From: a virus | Direction: 5' to 3' (one strand) | IMG/VR virus record: IMGVR_UViG_3300004770_000032 | Coordinates: 1-45,866 of that record | Length of the DNA: 45,866 nt | Shown: positions 31,242 to 40,044 of the stretch, piece after piece | How positions within the stretch are numbered: position 1 is the stretch's first letter | Layout of the letters: every line of letters starts with the position of its first letter | The notes under the pieces: model-generated | What the model was told of the DNA's origin: nothing | Databases searched by the model: none | What the model saw: the letters and a program-made list of their open reading frames with translations, nothing else | Position numbers and translations under genes: made by a program

Positions 31242-32588
31242 TTAAGGTGCTAAATTGCTAATTGTTAAGTTAAATGTAATTGTTTGGAAACCTTGTTGGG
31301 TAGAAACAGTTACATATAAACCATTGTAAATACCATTACCGTAATCATTAGGATTAGTTGCGGTATATGTTAAATAAGGAATACCAACAACCAATGGTGC
31401 GCCACCGATTAGACCAAATGCAACAGCTTGATTAATGATTGTTTGGGCAGTAGCGGTCAATACTGCTATACCCTGTTGGTTGTAATACAAAGGATTAATT
31501 GTATTATTAGAACCTAAGATAATTGTATTAGCCAAACCCTGATGAACTTGGATATTACACCAGTCAATTGCATACCAATGGTTTAGCTGTGATCCATCAG
31601 AATAAACGCCCATTTTTAAAATGGTATTTGATAATCCACCTTCTGCGCCTGATGAAGCAAAGTTAACATAGTCAGCAATTAAACTAGGGATATTCGTATT
31701 ATTTACAGGCCATTTAGTTAAGCCAAATAAGAACGTATAGGCTGCCTGTGGCACTTTATTAACCATTGATGGGGCATAATTAAGCACAATGGCAGATAAT
31801 GCAGCAGCCATTTTTTCGGTTGACGGAGCCAATGGCGATAATGCACAGACTACTGCTGACTTCAATCCTTTATATGTTGTATAACTAGCTGACCCGACAT
31901 CAAAATAAAAGTAAGTCATACTTTTATTATTTGAATATGAATTTATTAATGTAAGAAAAGTAACATCGCTTGACCATGAATACGGACAAACCAAAATATA
32001 AAATACTAAAGGATTTGCGACTAAGAAACTTGTTAAAGCCGTAACACCATGAGCGCTATCACCAACACCAAGTTCAATAACATAAATACCTACGCCATTT
32101 GATGATTGCGTAAAATATGCAGATACTTTATTTACTAATGATGCAACATCAGCATCAGTTACTACTGTAGTGCCTCCAGAAGTACCTGGATTAGTGGCAA
32201 CAGCATAAGTAAACTGTGTGGCGCTAGTAATGGTACAAATAAACGTACCATTATAGCCTGTAGCCGTATTACCAGCTATAGTTAAGCTAATAGACTGACC
32301 TGTTGGATAACCATGACCGGTAGAATCGGTAGCCGTTACTATTCCAGTTGTCCATGTTAATGTATTTAGTGTTTGCGCTCCAGTTAAATAGGCAGTTAAA
32401 TCACTAGCCTGAGATAGGAAAAGTGTATTTCCTACTACAGGTGCGCTGCCTAATGCTGCTGGTAATGCTGTTACAGCTGGAGTTAATGTTGTACTACCTT
32501 GAGAAATAATTGCTCCGGTAGCTTGTAATATATTTGGTATTGCCGCTGGTAAAACATTAACGACAACATTGACAATGTTATTGCTCAT
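31242..32588 (-). CDS. Contractile tail sheath protein (DUF3383-like)
   Basis: A 448-residue protein with the sheath opening IVNVVVNVLPAAIPNILQ. A probable insertion domain (residues about 75-150, rich in Gly/Thr, TGHGYPTGQSISLTIAGNTA) follows LTAYLTGAQ. The core has GVGIYVIELGVG, then the conserved C-terminal part TILKMGVYSDGSQLNHWYA with DWCNIQVHQGLANTII and YNQQGIAVLTATAQ, features of DUF3383 sheaths. AAAAGGA precedes the ATG. Sheath plus tube gives contractile-tail identity for the whole phage. Confidence 0.88.
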   Translation of the reverse strand: MSNNIVNVVVNVLPAAIPNILQATGAIISQGSTTLTPAVTALPAALGSAPVVGNTLFLSQASDLTAYLTGAQTLNTLTWTTGIVTATDSTGHGYPTGQSISLTIAGNTATGYNGTFICTITSATQFTYAVATNPGTSGGTTVVTDADVASLVNKVSAYFTQSSNGVGIYVIELGVGDSAHGVTALTSFLVANPLVFYILVCPYSWSSDVTFLTLINSYSNNKSMTYFYFDVGSASYTTYKGLKSAVVCALSPLAPSTEKMAAALSAIVLNYAPSMVNKVPQAAYTFLFGLTKWPVNNTNIPSLIADYVNFASSGAEGGLSNTILKMGVYSDGSQLNHWYAIDWCNIQVHQGLANTIILGSNNTINPLYYNQQGIAVLTATAQTIINQAVAFGLIGGAPLVVGIPYLTYTATNPNDYGNGIYNGLYVTVSTQQGFQTITFNLTISNLAP

Positions 32589-32605
32589 TATTGATCCTTT
32601 TTAGT

Positions 32606-33514
32606 TTAAATAAAAGTAACATTTGGAATGGCTGTTAATACTAATTGTCTTGCTATATTTTGCGAAACACCTTGATAATAACTAATTTCAAATTCGATTG
32701 ATTTCTTCATTCCGCGTATATTTAATTCAGCTTGTGTCCTAATCTCATCCTTGATAATAGGCATGTTTATAATACCAAACGTATCATTTAAGCTATTTTT
32801 TATAACATAATCTTGAAACTTAAGAGCTGCATCATTTCGTAAACCATAAATAATGATCTTCACCTTCTCTTTTATCAATTGAGAATGATTAGATGTTTTA
32901 TCTAAATACGGAAAATACTGTAATGCAGACTGAGAATCAGGATCAATTTGCACAACGGCATACGGAGGCGTAAGGTTTATAGGCGCTATGTATGCCGGAT
33001 AAATAGGCATTAAAGCGTTTTGTGCCATCCATATAGGCAAGCTATTAGAAACAACTTGGCTTTGATCTGCTAATTGAGCAACATCATTAATAATTTGAGT
33101 TTTCATTGCAGGGTAAACTGCATCACCTTTATAGTGATATAGCCCAGACTGCTGGTAAAAAAGAGTCCTAGAGCTAAAAGTAAACTCTAAATCTTGATAG
33201 CTACCTAAGTAAATTAAAGTAGATTCTAATTCATTAAATGGTGCTATTTCTTTAGTTGTTGTAAACAATATTGACTGCATGACAACAGTCTCATCTTCAT
33301 TTTGTATCTGCTCAGAACTATAATGCAATGAGCCGTTAACACAAATAGAAAGAGGGCATGACGGCATAACAGCTAATAAATCAGCTCTCACCCAATACAC
33401 AAACCCGTCTAAAGGCAATACAACTTGGCTATATAAATTAAAGGTAATTGATTGACTGGCAGATATGGTATCTAATCCAGCTACTAAAGCAGGTGCTAAA
33501 CCTTTAATATTCAT
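32606..33514 (-). CDS. Neck/tail completion protein, putative
   Basis: A 302-residue protein in the connector block between the head-tail adaptor and sheath. It has no known motif I can name. It contains aromatic beta segments (TFNLYSQVVLPLDGFVYWVR; LPIWMAQNALMPIYPAYIAP) and ends GVSQNIARQLVLTAIPNVTF. Proteins in this slot in sheath-DUF3383 myophages are tail terminators or neck proteins. Overlaps the upstream gene by four bases. Confidence 0.55.
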   Translation of the reverse strand: MNIKGLAPALVAGLDTISASQSITFNLYSQVVLPLDGFVYWVRADLLAVMPSCPLSICVNGSLHYSSEQIQNEDETVVMQSILFTTTKEIAPFNELESTLIYLGSYQDLEFTFSSRTLFYQQSGLYHYKGDAVYPAMKTQIINDVAQLADQSQVVSNSLPIWMAQNALMPIYPAYIAPINLTPPYAVVQIDPDSQSALQYFPYLDKTSNHSQLIKEKVKIIIYGLRNDAALKFQDYVIKNSLNDTFGIINMPIIKDEIRTQAELNIRGMKKSIEFEISYYQGVSQNIARQLVLTAIPNVTFI

Positions 33515-33936
33515 TTAGTATCTATCCATGCCCTAAAGTTGTCTTCATAAAGCCATGAGTCCTTAAAACTTGGACGTATTGGCCCACTACTTCTTTTTAA
33601 TTTTTTTGACTTACCTAATAATGATGCTTTGGTTGGTACGCCAGCAGTTTTTCCATCCATAGCTTTTGAATCTATAAAATTAGTAAACTTACTTTTTATA
33701 GACTTTACTGTAAGAGACTCTCCGTATTGGCGAGTATCTTTTCCTGACAATACGTCAAGATAAGTTTGCACAGCTTCATCCGCTATCGATTGACCATTTG
33801 AATCAGCAAAAAATCCCATAATACCATAGGTTTTTTCTAGTCTTTCTGCAACTTGACCTGTAGTTACTTCCCCACGTTTTACTGTAAATCTAGCAGGATA
33901 AATAACATCATTAACGCCAAGATGCAAAATTACCAC
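33511..33936 (-). CDS. Head-tail joining or neck protein, putative
   Basis: A 141-residue basic protein: YPARFTVKRGEVTTGQVAER, then AGVPTKASLLGKSKKLKRSS and an ending KDSWLYEDNFRAWIDT. The closing with its 'r.sf.dSgly..nfraW...' phrase is typical of minor head-tail proteins. Overlaps both neighbours. Function inferred from gene order. Confidence 0.55.
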   Translation of the reverse strand: MVILHLGVNDVIYPARFTVKRGEVTTGQVAERLEKTYGIMGFFADSNGQSIADEAVQTYLDVLSGKDTRQYGESLTVKSIKSKFTNFIDSKAMDGKTAGVPTKASLLGKSKKLKRSSGPIRPSFKDSWLYEDNFRAWIDTK

Positions 33937-34334
33937 GGTATTGTAGCTCTTGCTTTATATCTAAAACCTCTAAAAGAGGCTGTAGCTTGCCAAAATGACG
34001 CGCCATATTGCGTTTGCTGAAACCACGGGCCAGAACCGGAAGTCATCGTTATGTATTCAAGCTCTGTTTTAGTAGAGCCATCCTCTGCACTAGCTACACG
34101 ACCTACAGGCCTTACTTCCCCATATCCTCCACATCCACTTAAGGCAGCGATATGGGCAGTAAGCATCCATAATAAGGATTGGCGCTGCGTAAGATTCACT
34201 ATCCTGCTTTGGTCGGTATTATCGCAATACAGGCCTGCATCAACAAAATAAGCTGATAATTGCAAGGACGACACGCTTTGAAACTCAGGATATCTTATAG
34301 TAAAAGCAAATGAATCAAACGCAACGACTGCCAT
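33930..34334 (-). CDS. DUF4054 head-tail connector protein
   Basis: A 134-residue protein matching DUF4054: FAFTIRYPEFQSVSSLQLSA, a helical AHIAALSG segment with RQSLLWMLTAHIAAL, the strand GRVASAEDGSTKTELEYITM and the ending WFQQTQYGASFWQATASFR. Such proteins form the connector ring under the portal. It overlaps the gene upstream by one base and the one downstream by seven. Confidence 0.85.
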   Translation of the reverse strand: MAVVAFDSFAFTIRYPEFQSVSSLQLSAYFVDAGLYCDNTDQSRIVNLTQRQSLLWMLTAHIAALSGCGGYGEVRPVGRVASAEDGSTKTELEYITMTSGSGPWFQQTQYGASFWQATASFRGFRYKARATIPW

Positions 34335-34666
34335 TATTCGCCCTTATCTTCTATTACGCCATGTGAACTAGGGTCTAAAGGTTTAAAACCAGTATCAATA
34401 GTCGCTTGTTCTTTACCTTTTGCTTTAGCACTTTTTTCATCATTAGCTTCATAGATAGCGCCAGAAATGTAAGCAGTAAATGACCAATTTGCTTTTTTCC
34501 ATGCTGCCCAAAAGTCAGCGTCTACATCAGTAATACCAAAATCACCCAGTAGCTTAAAATATTCAGATGTTTGTTGGTTTGCACCAGCAATTTCAACGGT
34601 TACATCATTATGATGCAGGATTATACCGTGTGGTAATGTACAACCAATTTTAATTGTTCCAGCCAT
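34334..34666 (-). CDS. Small protein downstream of the capsid gene
   Basis: A 110-residue protein beginning GTIKIGCTLPHGIILHHNDV, a beta segment, followed by DFWAAWKKANWSFTAYISGA and a charged, Lys/Glu-rich tail. The 'vk.gc.lphGl.l' opening occurs in small phage proteins next to capsid genes. Its role may be head-tail completion or capsid decoration; uncertain. It shares one base with the DUF4054 start. Confidence 0.55.
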   Translation of the reverse strand: MAGTIKIGCTLPHGIILHHNDVTVEIAGANQQTSEYFKLLGDFGITDVDADFWAAWKKANWSFTAYISGAIYEANDEKSAKAKGKEQATIDTGFKPLDPSSHGVIEDKGE

Positions 34667-34688
34667 GTTTATTCTCTTTTATTAATGA

Positions 34689-34715
34689 AAAGTAGGGTAG
34701 CCATTGCAGCTACCC
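34689..34715 (-). terminator. Hairpin after the major capsid gene
   Basis: On the minus strand GGGTAGC-TGCAATG-GCTACCC is followed by TACTTTTC, seven pairs with a short U-rich tail. It sits 16 bases after the capsid stop and may reduce read-through and protect the abundant capsid message. Confidence 0.55.
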
Positions 34716-34730
34716 AACCATTATACGGTA

Positions 34731-35786
34731 TTAAATGCCGCTCATTTGTGAAATTAAGAATGGACGATATATGATCGCACCCCAAGTACCTTGTGATTTC
34801 TTTTGTTTGAAAGAAGACACATCAAGAATAACTGGATGCGCTCTTAATTTCTCAGAGAAAGCCACTTCCATAGTACGTTGACCTTCAACTTCATCAGCAA
34901 TCAACTGCATTAACTGACCAGCAGAACCAGCGTATTCAGGTGCAGTCTTAACAGTTAAGTTAGGAAAGTTTTTAGCTAATAAATCTTGAACATTTACGTT
35001 GTACTGAGTAGTCAGCGTTAATGCAACTTCAGACGATGGCGACATAGCCAAAGTCATTGGAGTGCTTAAGTCAATTAAACCCTGTGATTGAGTTTGAAGT
35101 AACTTAAATACAGCTTGAATATCAGCATAAACTTCTAAAGCAGTCGCGTTAACTGCACCAGCAGAAGTAAACCAAGCATTAGTACCTGATGTGCCAAAGT
35201 TAGCTTTAACACCTGGACTTAAGGCCGCGCTTAACGATGGGTCATTTAACAAACCATAGTTTTGCAAGCCTTTAATGCCGTAGAAATAAGACAAGTTTTG
35301 AAATTTGTTCAGCGTTAATACTGATGCAATATTCAAACGTGATGCCCAGTCAATACGAGCTTGACCCATACGTGCTAATTCTCTCTCGCCCCATTTAGTA
35401 ACGGTTTGATAGAAATGTTGCTGACGTTCAGGCCAGTTAGCATTTGCAGATGAACGACCAGTAGTACTAAAGTCGCCATAAGCAGATACGTTACCAGTTG
35501 ATTCAATAACAGGAAATAACCAAGTTGTATCTACCCAACTACCTTTTTTAACTTCTGAACCAGCAATTTCTGCTGCTTTCATCGGAGTAGTTAAAATTTC
35601 GATGATTTTAGGATCAACAACAGTTGTTAAAAATGCAGGGATAGCACTGTTACTATAAGTTACAGTTTGTGTCTGTGCATCTAACGCCATCATTTTTTCT
35701 TTGTAATCAGCAGAATCCATGGCTAATTCGTAGCCTTCTGGATAAACAACACCAATCAAATCTTTTAATACGTCTAAATTATCCAT
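34731..35786 (-). CDS. Major capsid protein
   Basis: A 351-residue HK97-fold candidate (DUF2184-like). ATG 35786 (MDNLDVLKDLIGVVYPEG) has AGGAG seven bases upstream; a longer frame upstream has none. It contains SNSAIPAFLTTVVDPKIIEI, an E-loop region with DTTWLFPVIESTGNVSAYGD, and a C-terminal part with SEKLRAHPVILDVSSFKQKK then GAIIYRPFLIS. It follows the cement and protease-scaffold genes in the late direction, as expected. Strong ribosome site and flanking hairpin fit a highly made protein. Confidence 0.85.
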   Translation of the reverse strand: MDNLDVLKDLIGVVYPEGYELAMDSADYKEKMMALDAQTQTVTYSNSAIPAFLTTVVDPKIIEILTTPMKAAEIAGSEVKKGSWVDTTWLFPVIESTGNVSAYGDFSTTGRSSANANWPERQQHFYQTVTKWGERELARMGQARIDWASRLNIASVLTLNKFQNLSYFYGIKGLQNYGLLNDPSLSAALSPGVKANFGTSGTNAWFTSAGAVNATALEVYADIQAVFKLLQTQSQGLIDLSTPMTLAMSPSSEVALTLTTQYNVNVQDLLAKNFPNLTVKTAPEYAGSAGQLMQLIADEVEGQRTMEVAFSEKLRAHPVILDVSSFKQKKSQGTWGAIIYRPFLISQMSGI

Positions 35787-35797
35787 GTATAAGCTCC

Positions 35798-36349
35798 TTA
35801 AGCCGCAGAAATAATAGTGATTTCGTTGACTGCAACAGTCGCACGACATACGAATATAGTTTCAACAAAACCTGAAACAGTTGCTCCAGCAGCAGCAAAC
35901 TGAATAGAACCATCAGTTGATTTAGCAAAAGCTTTTTGACCATAAGTTGCGCCGGCAACAGTCGCTTTAGCATAAAAGCTACCTGATTCAAACACAGTAA
36001 CAGGTTGGCCGCCGGGGATAGAAACACCGTACCAAGTATCTGTAGAAGGTGTAATACCAGTTGGAAAAGAAGTTATTAAACCTGCTTGAGAACGAGGAAT
36101 AAAACCATCTGGAGCATTTGTTGAAATACCGACATTGTCAATAGTTCCATCTGCTTGAATCCAAGCAAATGTACCAATATCAACGCCAGTTGCATTAGCT
36201 AGAAACGTATCTACAGCAGCACCATTAGCTGCATCTATACCACCAGCAATACCGAATGGTGGAATTAATTGACGAGCTGGATTTTCAGATGCGAAATCAC
36301 CTGGCAAACCTACGGGTTGTGCATTATTTACTGTACTTTGAAATCCCAT
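35798..36349 (-). CDS. Capsid cement / decoration protein
   Basis: A 183-residue beta-rich protein with the phrase QPVGLPGDFASENP near the start, then GVDIGTFAWIQADGTIDNVG and GVSIPGGQPVTVFESGSFYA. The 'Q.vGvpGd.a..np' opening and 'G.fA...' pattern are those of the structural cement family found before the capsid gene. It would bind to the outside of the mature shell. Twelve bases from the capsid ATG. Confidence 0.75.
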   Translation of the reverse strand: MGFQSTVNNAQPVGLPGDFASENPARQLIPPFGIAGGIDAANGAAVDTFLANATGVDIGTFAWIQADGTIDNVGISTNAPDGFIPRSQAGLITSFPTGITPSTDTWYGVSIPGGQPVTVFESGSFYAKATVAGATYGQKAFAKSTDGSIQFAAAGATVSGFVETIFVCRATVAVNEITIISAA

Positions 36350-36358
36350 GAATATTCC

Positions 36359-37732
36359 TTAAAAACGTGATAAGCCAGGGAAAGCATCCGTCATAGACTT
36401 AACTTTACCACTGAAGGTTTTGTGAGTTACTGCATCCATCGTTAGTGAAGCTTTAAATACGGCTTTTAAACCAGCAAGTTCATTAACACCATCAAATGCA
36501 ATTTTTTTAGATTTAAGCGCGAATTTATAAATATCTTCTGCACTATCCATACCCAGAACATCGCCTACTACCGACCGGACATCAGCTTTAGCTAGTTCCA
36601 ATTCTTTAAATTTAGCAGTAAGCTTAATCTCATGAGCTTTTAATGCGGCATCCATTGCTGGCTTACCCCATTCTTTACTATCTTGATCTTCTTCAATGAT
36701 TTCATCTTCCACTGGTTTACCTTCCATTTTACTTTCAGGTGATTCTTCAATAACTTCATCGCTATCTGAACAATCAGTGCTTGGAAAGAAACCTTTAGCA
36801 GTTTCAATGTCATCTTCGCCTAGCCCTTTACCAGCTAGAAAGCCATGTAATTTTTCATGCGGAGAACCTTCACTTTCCACGCCTTCTTCATCACCTACAC
36901 CCGCTTCTGTTGGCTCTAGGTTTTGTGCTTCTGGATTTGAATCAATTTCTTCAACACCTAATACAGCATCGATGATGTTGTCTAATTGTTCGGGATCCAT
37001 TGAATCATCAAAAGCTAAGTAAAGGTCTTTAATCTTTTTAGCGTCAAGTGTTTTACCGTTTACTAAAGCTGGCAGAGCTGCATCTTGCGCCATCTTTGGT
37101 AAAGCGGCTTTTAGCAACGTCAATCTTGCTTTGCCTTTTTTAGTCATTCTCATCGTGTCATTTTCCTTAGATGAAGATTTATAGAACGGGTTAGAATCAG
37201 CCACGACCACATCTGGCCCAGCCCTTCCTGACTCGACAACGGCAACATGATTTCCACGAATGTTCCTCATGACACCATCGTACTTTATGCCATTAATCTC
37301 ACCGGAAGTCATATCTGCATCGTATAAATAAGCACTTGATAATTCTTTTTTAGCGTTAGCCTCAATAAGATTTATAGCTTGCTCATCCCATATAGATAGG
37401 GATACTGACAAATAAGGTGGATTAAATTCAACATCCGAACCAGTAGACCCTATAATTAGGTCTTTTGGTGGTGCGTCTGCGAATACTGGCACATGTTTAG
37501 ATAGCACAGGTAAATTACGGAAGCTATCAGCTGATTTTGCTAATTCGTCCGCGTCCCTGTACATATAATAGGTTTTATCTGGATCAAGTCCTAGTTCTTC
37601 ACTTTTAGGAATCTCATAACCCATGTAAGGATTGACCACTGCCTTGCTGATATTAGTTTCATCAACGTGCAGCATACCATTCTCATCTAAGTGACGTACC
37701 GACTTGTCAAACGCTAATTTTAGTATTGTCAT
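36359..37732 (-). CDS. DUF2213 prohead protease fused to scaffold
   Basis: A 457-residue two-part protein. Residues 1-200 match DUF2213 proteases: MYRDADELAKSADSFRNLPV, SSAYLYDADMTSG, then GNHVAVVESGRAGPDVVVAD with the likely catalytic His and Ser. The rest is an acidic, charged, scaffold-like domain (ESPESKMEGKPVEDEI; KSMTDAFPGLSRF at the end). The protease probably frees itself and removes the scaffold as the shell matures. Start ATG 37732 has AGGT eight bases upstream; a GTG at 37738 is also in frame. Its own promoter is next to the start. Confidence 0.85.
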   Translation of the reverse strand: MTILKLAFDKSVRHLDENGMLHVDETNISKAVVNPYMGYEIPKSEELGLDPDKTYYMYRDADELAKSADSFRNLPVLSKHVPVFADAPPKDLIIGSTGSDVEFNPPYLSVSLSIWDEQAINLIEANAKKELSSAYLYDADMTSGEINGIKYDGVMRNIRGNHVAVVESGRAGPDVVVADSNPFYKSSSKENDTMRMTKKGKARLTLLKAALPKMAQDAALPALVNGKTLDAKKIKDLYLAFDDSMDPEQLDNIIDAVLGVEEIDSNPEAQNLEPTEAGVGDEEGVESEGSPHEKLHGFLAGKGLGEDDIETAKGFFPSTDCSDSDEVIEESPESKMEGKPVEDEIIEEDQDSKEWGKPAMDAALKAHEIKLTAKFKELELAKADVRSVVGDVLGMDSAEDIYKFALKSKKIAFDGVNELAGLKAVFKASLTMDAVTHKTFSGKVKSMTDAFPGLSRF

Positions 37733-37759
37733 TATCACTTACCTGTAATATTAATCTTG

Positions 37760-37786
37760 ATTATAACATATTTTCACACAAGTCAA
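37760..37786 (-). promoter_or_regulatory. Extended -10 promoter before the capsid assembly genes
   Basis: On the minus strand TTGACT (37786-37781) and the extended -10 TGTTATAAT (37768-37760) lie 15 bases apart, in front of the protease-scaffold, cement and capsid genes. The -35 overlaps the stop codon of the upstream morphogenesis gene. Strong hexamers offset a short spacer. Confidence 0.55.
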
Positions 37787-38547
37787 GCGTTTATTATGGC
37801 GCGGCTTACACATTTACAGTTTATAAGTTGAGCAGGTTGAATATATTTACCGCCAATTAAGCATCCCTCGGCTATGGCGTATATTTTACCATCCGCAGCA
37901 AGATGATCCGGCCTAGGGACACCAAGATGACTATGTACCCATTTAGCGTGGGTAATACCTGCTTCTGTATAGCGTATATTTTGCACCACCATATTTATTT
38001 TAGATATTTGATCGTTGGTTATGATCGTTGCCCTACGTTTAGTAATAGGGTAGGCGGCTTGTATTTCTTGCCTAATAATGTCTAAATCAGAGCCGCTAGA
38101 ATACCCCCTCATCACAATACCTTCTATTTTGGTATGATATTGCTCAGGAATAGACTGTATAAGACTTACATTTTCAGCAACAATGGCGCTTATAGCGTCT
38201 TGCATAGCGCGACTATTAATAAAAGCAGTCTCAATACCAGCACCACCAAATATTTGCTTTAGTATTCTTTCTGTAATGTTTTTTGTCTTTTTAACATGAA
38301 ATAACGCAAGATATAACGCTATTAGCTCAAACCTATGCTTCCATTGCTCATGCAGCTTATCCAGCTCCTGCTGAGCAGTTTTTGACGGTAATAAGTCTAC
38401 CGCCATATTAGAGGGAGGGTTCTTTTTATAAGCTGCTGTTAACCAATATAGATAGCTATCGGACATCTCTTTAATGATGTCCTCTAGTTGCCTTCTATAT
38501 TTAGCTATTGCACCTCTATTAGCGTGGATCGGTCTGAGCGTCTGCAT
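37783..38547 (-). CDS. Head morphogenesis protein (SPP1 gp7 / Mu F-like)
   Basis: A 254-residue minor head protein. The C-terminus has the family signature: PRPDHLAADGKIY, then an EGCLIGGKYIQPAQLINCKC pattern (H..ldG....P......P....nCrC). The N-terminal half is a long helical region (AIAKYRRQLEDIIKEMSD). It binds the portal during procapsid assembly and is ejected in some phages. It overlaps the portal 3' end by 29 bases. Confidence 0.85.
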   Translation of the reverse strand: MQTLRPIHANRGAIAKYRRQLEDIIKEMSDSYLYWLTAAYKKNPPSNMAVDLLPSKTAQQELDKLHEQWKHRFELIALYLALFHVKKTKNITERILKQIFGGAGIETAFINSRAMQDAISAIVAENVSLIQSIPEQYHTKIEGIVMRGYSSGSDLDIIRQEIQAAYPITKRRATIITNDQISKINMVVQNIRYTEAGITHAKWVHSHLGVPRPDHLAADGKIYAIAEGCLIGGKYIQPAQLINCKCVSRAIINA

Positions 38548-40042
38548 TATCTATTTCTTCTTGACTAGATATACCCTTTTGTGTGCTTTCTTTAGGGTCA
38601 AATGGTATTTCTTTAAAAGGGTCGGGGTTGTTATCCTCAAATGGATTATTAGGGTTAGTCATACCTTCATTAGGGTCTAATATCTCAATAGTAAGATCAA
38701 TACCTTGATAACCTGAATCTGGATCATGAGCAAGCTTTTCTCGCACCTCAGATGGATCTAATACGCCATTGGCTATATATATGGCTGAAGTATCAGCGTC
38801 CATCTTTCGGACGTTTGCCATCTCGGTATAGCTTTGTTCCCATAATGGATTAAAGTTAAAGCCAATATCACCGTCTATTTCGCCCCATAGGTGCAGTTGA
38901 ATAACTTCAAGTATGGTTTGCATACCTGTTCGATAATGCGCCTCAAGCTGGGATAGTATCCAATCGTAAAATATACGAATCTCGCCATCAGATGATGCGT
39001 TCATCCCAGCAGGTGAAATACCAGTATAAATCATGGCTGGTATGCGCGTAACAGAACAAATATGCTCTAATGCCTGAGATTGTAGGTCACTTAAGCCACT
39101 CAACGGTACATTTAATTGTACCAACTCCTCAGTATCCTTATTGATAAGCATCATGCCGCGATTAGAACGCAACATTGTAAACAAGTCGGCTCTAGCGTCA
39201 ATATCTGAACCATTACCGCCCATTAGAGTTTGGCTCATGTCAGTAGCAAGGGCAGTGGTAGAAAAGTTATTAACAAGATCCGAAACGGCTTGTCTTGTGC
39301 GTAACCAGTTATCTACATACGCTTCCGCCATTTGGGATAGGCTCATACCACTAAAGTTATAGGACGGTTTAAGCATATCCGGTAAAGGACGAGTAATAAA
39401 TGTCAGCAATCTTGAAGCGTGGGTTTCTTCACCAAGCATAAACCATGCTCTTGGTTTATAAAAATCGGGTTTATAAGGCTTAAGCGCATTATATGCACTT
39501 GGCGTAGTCCACATAGGCTCTATTGATTTAAAACCAACTACAGAGCCTTTTTTGATGGTGAAATGACTAATCACCAATGGATCATCCATATTATGACCAT
39601 CAACATCAATATAGATCTGTCCACGACCAAATAACCCCTCATTAAGAATGGCTTTATTCAAAGTGGGCTGAATATCAAAGTCTGTCATTGCCTTTTCAAG
39701 CTCTTTGATCTTGTTGTTATATTCTACATCACCATCTTTAGTTGATGTTATAGTAATCCAACCACGAGTCATTTCATTAGCAATGGTGGTGGATATTTGC
39801 CTAAACTCTGCTCGCGTAGTCAATGCCGCCAAATACGGATAGCCGGGGAAGGTTTGAAAGTTTGTAGAAAATAGATTGTTACTATAAGTGTAAGCTCCCA
39901 TAGCATCATCCATAGTAACAGCAGCTTGTCTACCTTCTGGAACAACACCCGCCATTAACTTAGGTGCTTTGAATTTCTGCTTTGCTGGTCGTTTTGATGC
40001 TTTGTCTAACGCTAAGGCGCTTATAAATTTTTTTTCATTCAT
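38519..40042 (-). CDS. Portal protein (DUF1073-like)
   Basis: A 507-residue portal. Recognisable parts include YLAALTTRAEFRQISTTIAN, NEGLFGRGQIYIDVDG, and the segment GNGSDIDARADLFTMLRSNR with IPAMIYTGISPAGMNASSDG and EIRIFYDWILSQLEAHY, hallmarks of DUF1073 portals ('R..gv.lId...E....'). It forms the dodecameric ring that TerL docks on. It lies two bases after terL and carries the head morphogenesis overlap. Confidence 0.88.
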   Translation of the reverse strand: MNEKKFISALALDKASKRPAKQKFKAPKLMAGVVPEGRQAAVTMDDAMGAYTYSNNLFSTNFQTFPGYPYLAALTTRAEFRQISTTIANEMTRGWITITSTKDGDVEYNNKIKELEKAMTDFDIQPTLNKAILNEGLFGRGQIYIDVDGHNMDDPLVISHFTIKKGSVVGFKSIEPMWTTPSAYNALKPYKPDFYKPRAWFMLGEETHASRLLTFITRPLPDMLKPSYNFSGMSLSQMAEAYVDNWLRTRQAVSDLVNNFSTTALATDMSQTLMGGNGSDIDARADLFTMLRSNRGMMLINKDTEELVQLNVPLSGLSDLQSQALEHICSVTRIPAMIYTGISPAGMNASSDGEIRIFYDWILSQLEAHYRTGMQTILEVIQLHLWGEIDGDIGFNFNPLWEQSYTEMANVRKMDADTSAIYIANGVLDPSEVREKLAHDPDSGYQGIDLTIEILDPNEGMTNPNNPFEDNNPDPFKEIPFDPKESTQKGISSQEEIDNADAQTDPR

Positions 40043-40044
40043 TA

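Noticed and set aside
35787-35849. N-terminal extension of the capsid protein with several cysteines
   Set aside because: No ribosome site before it, it overlaps the cement gene, and ATG 35786 has a strong AGGAG at the right distance.
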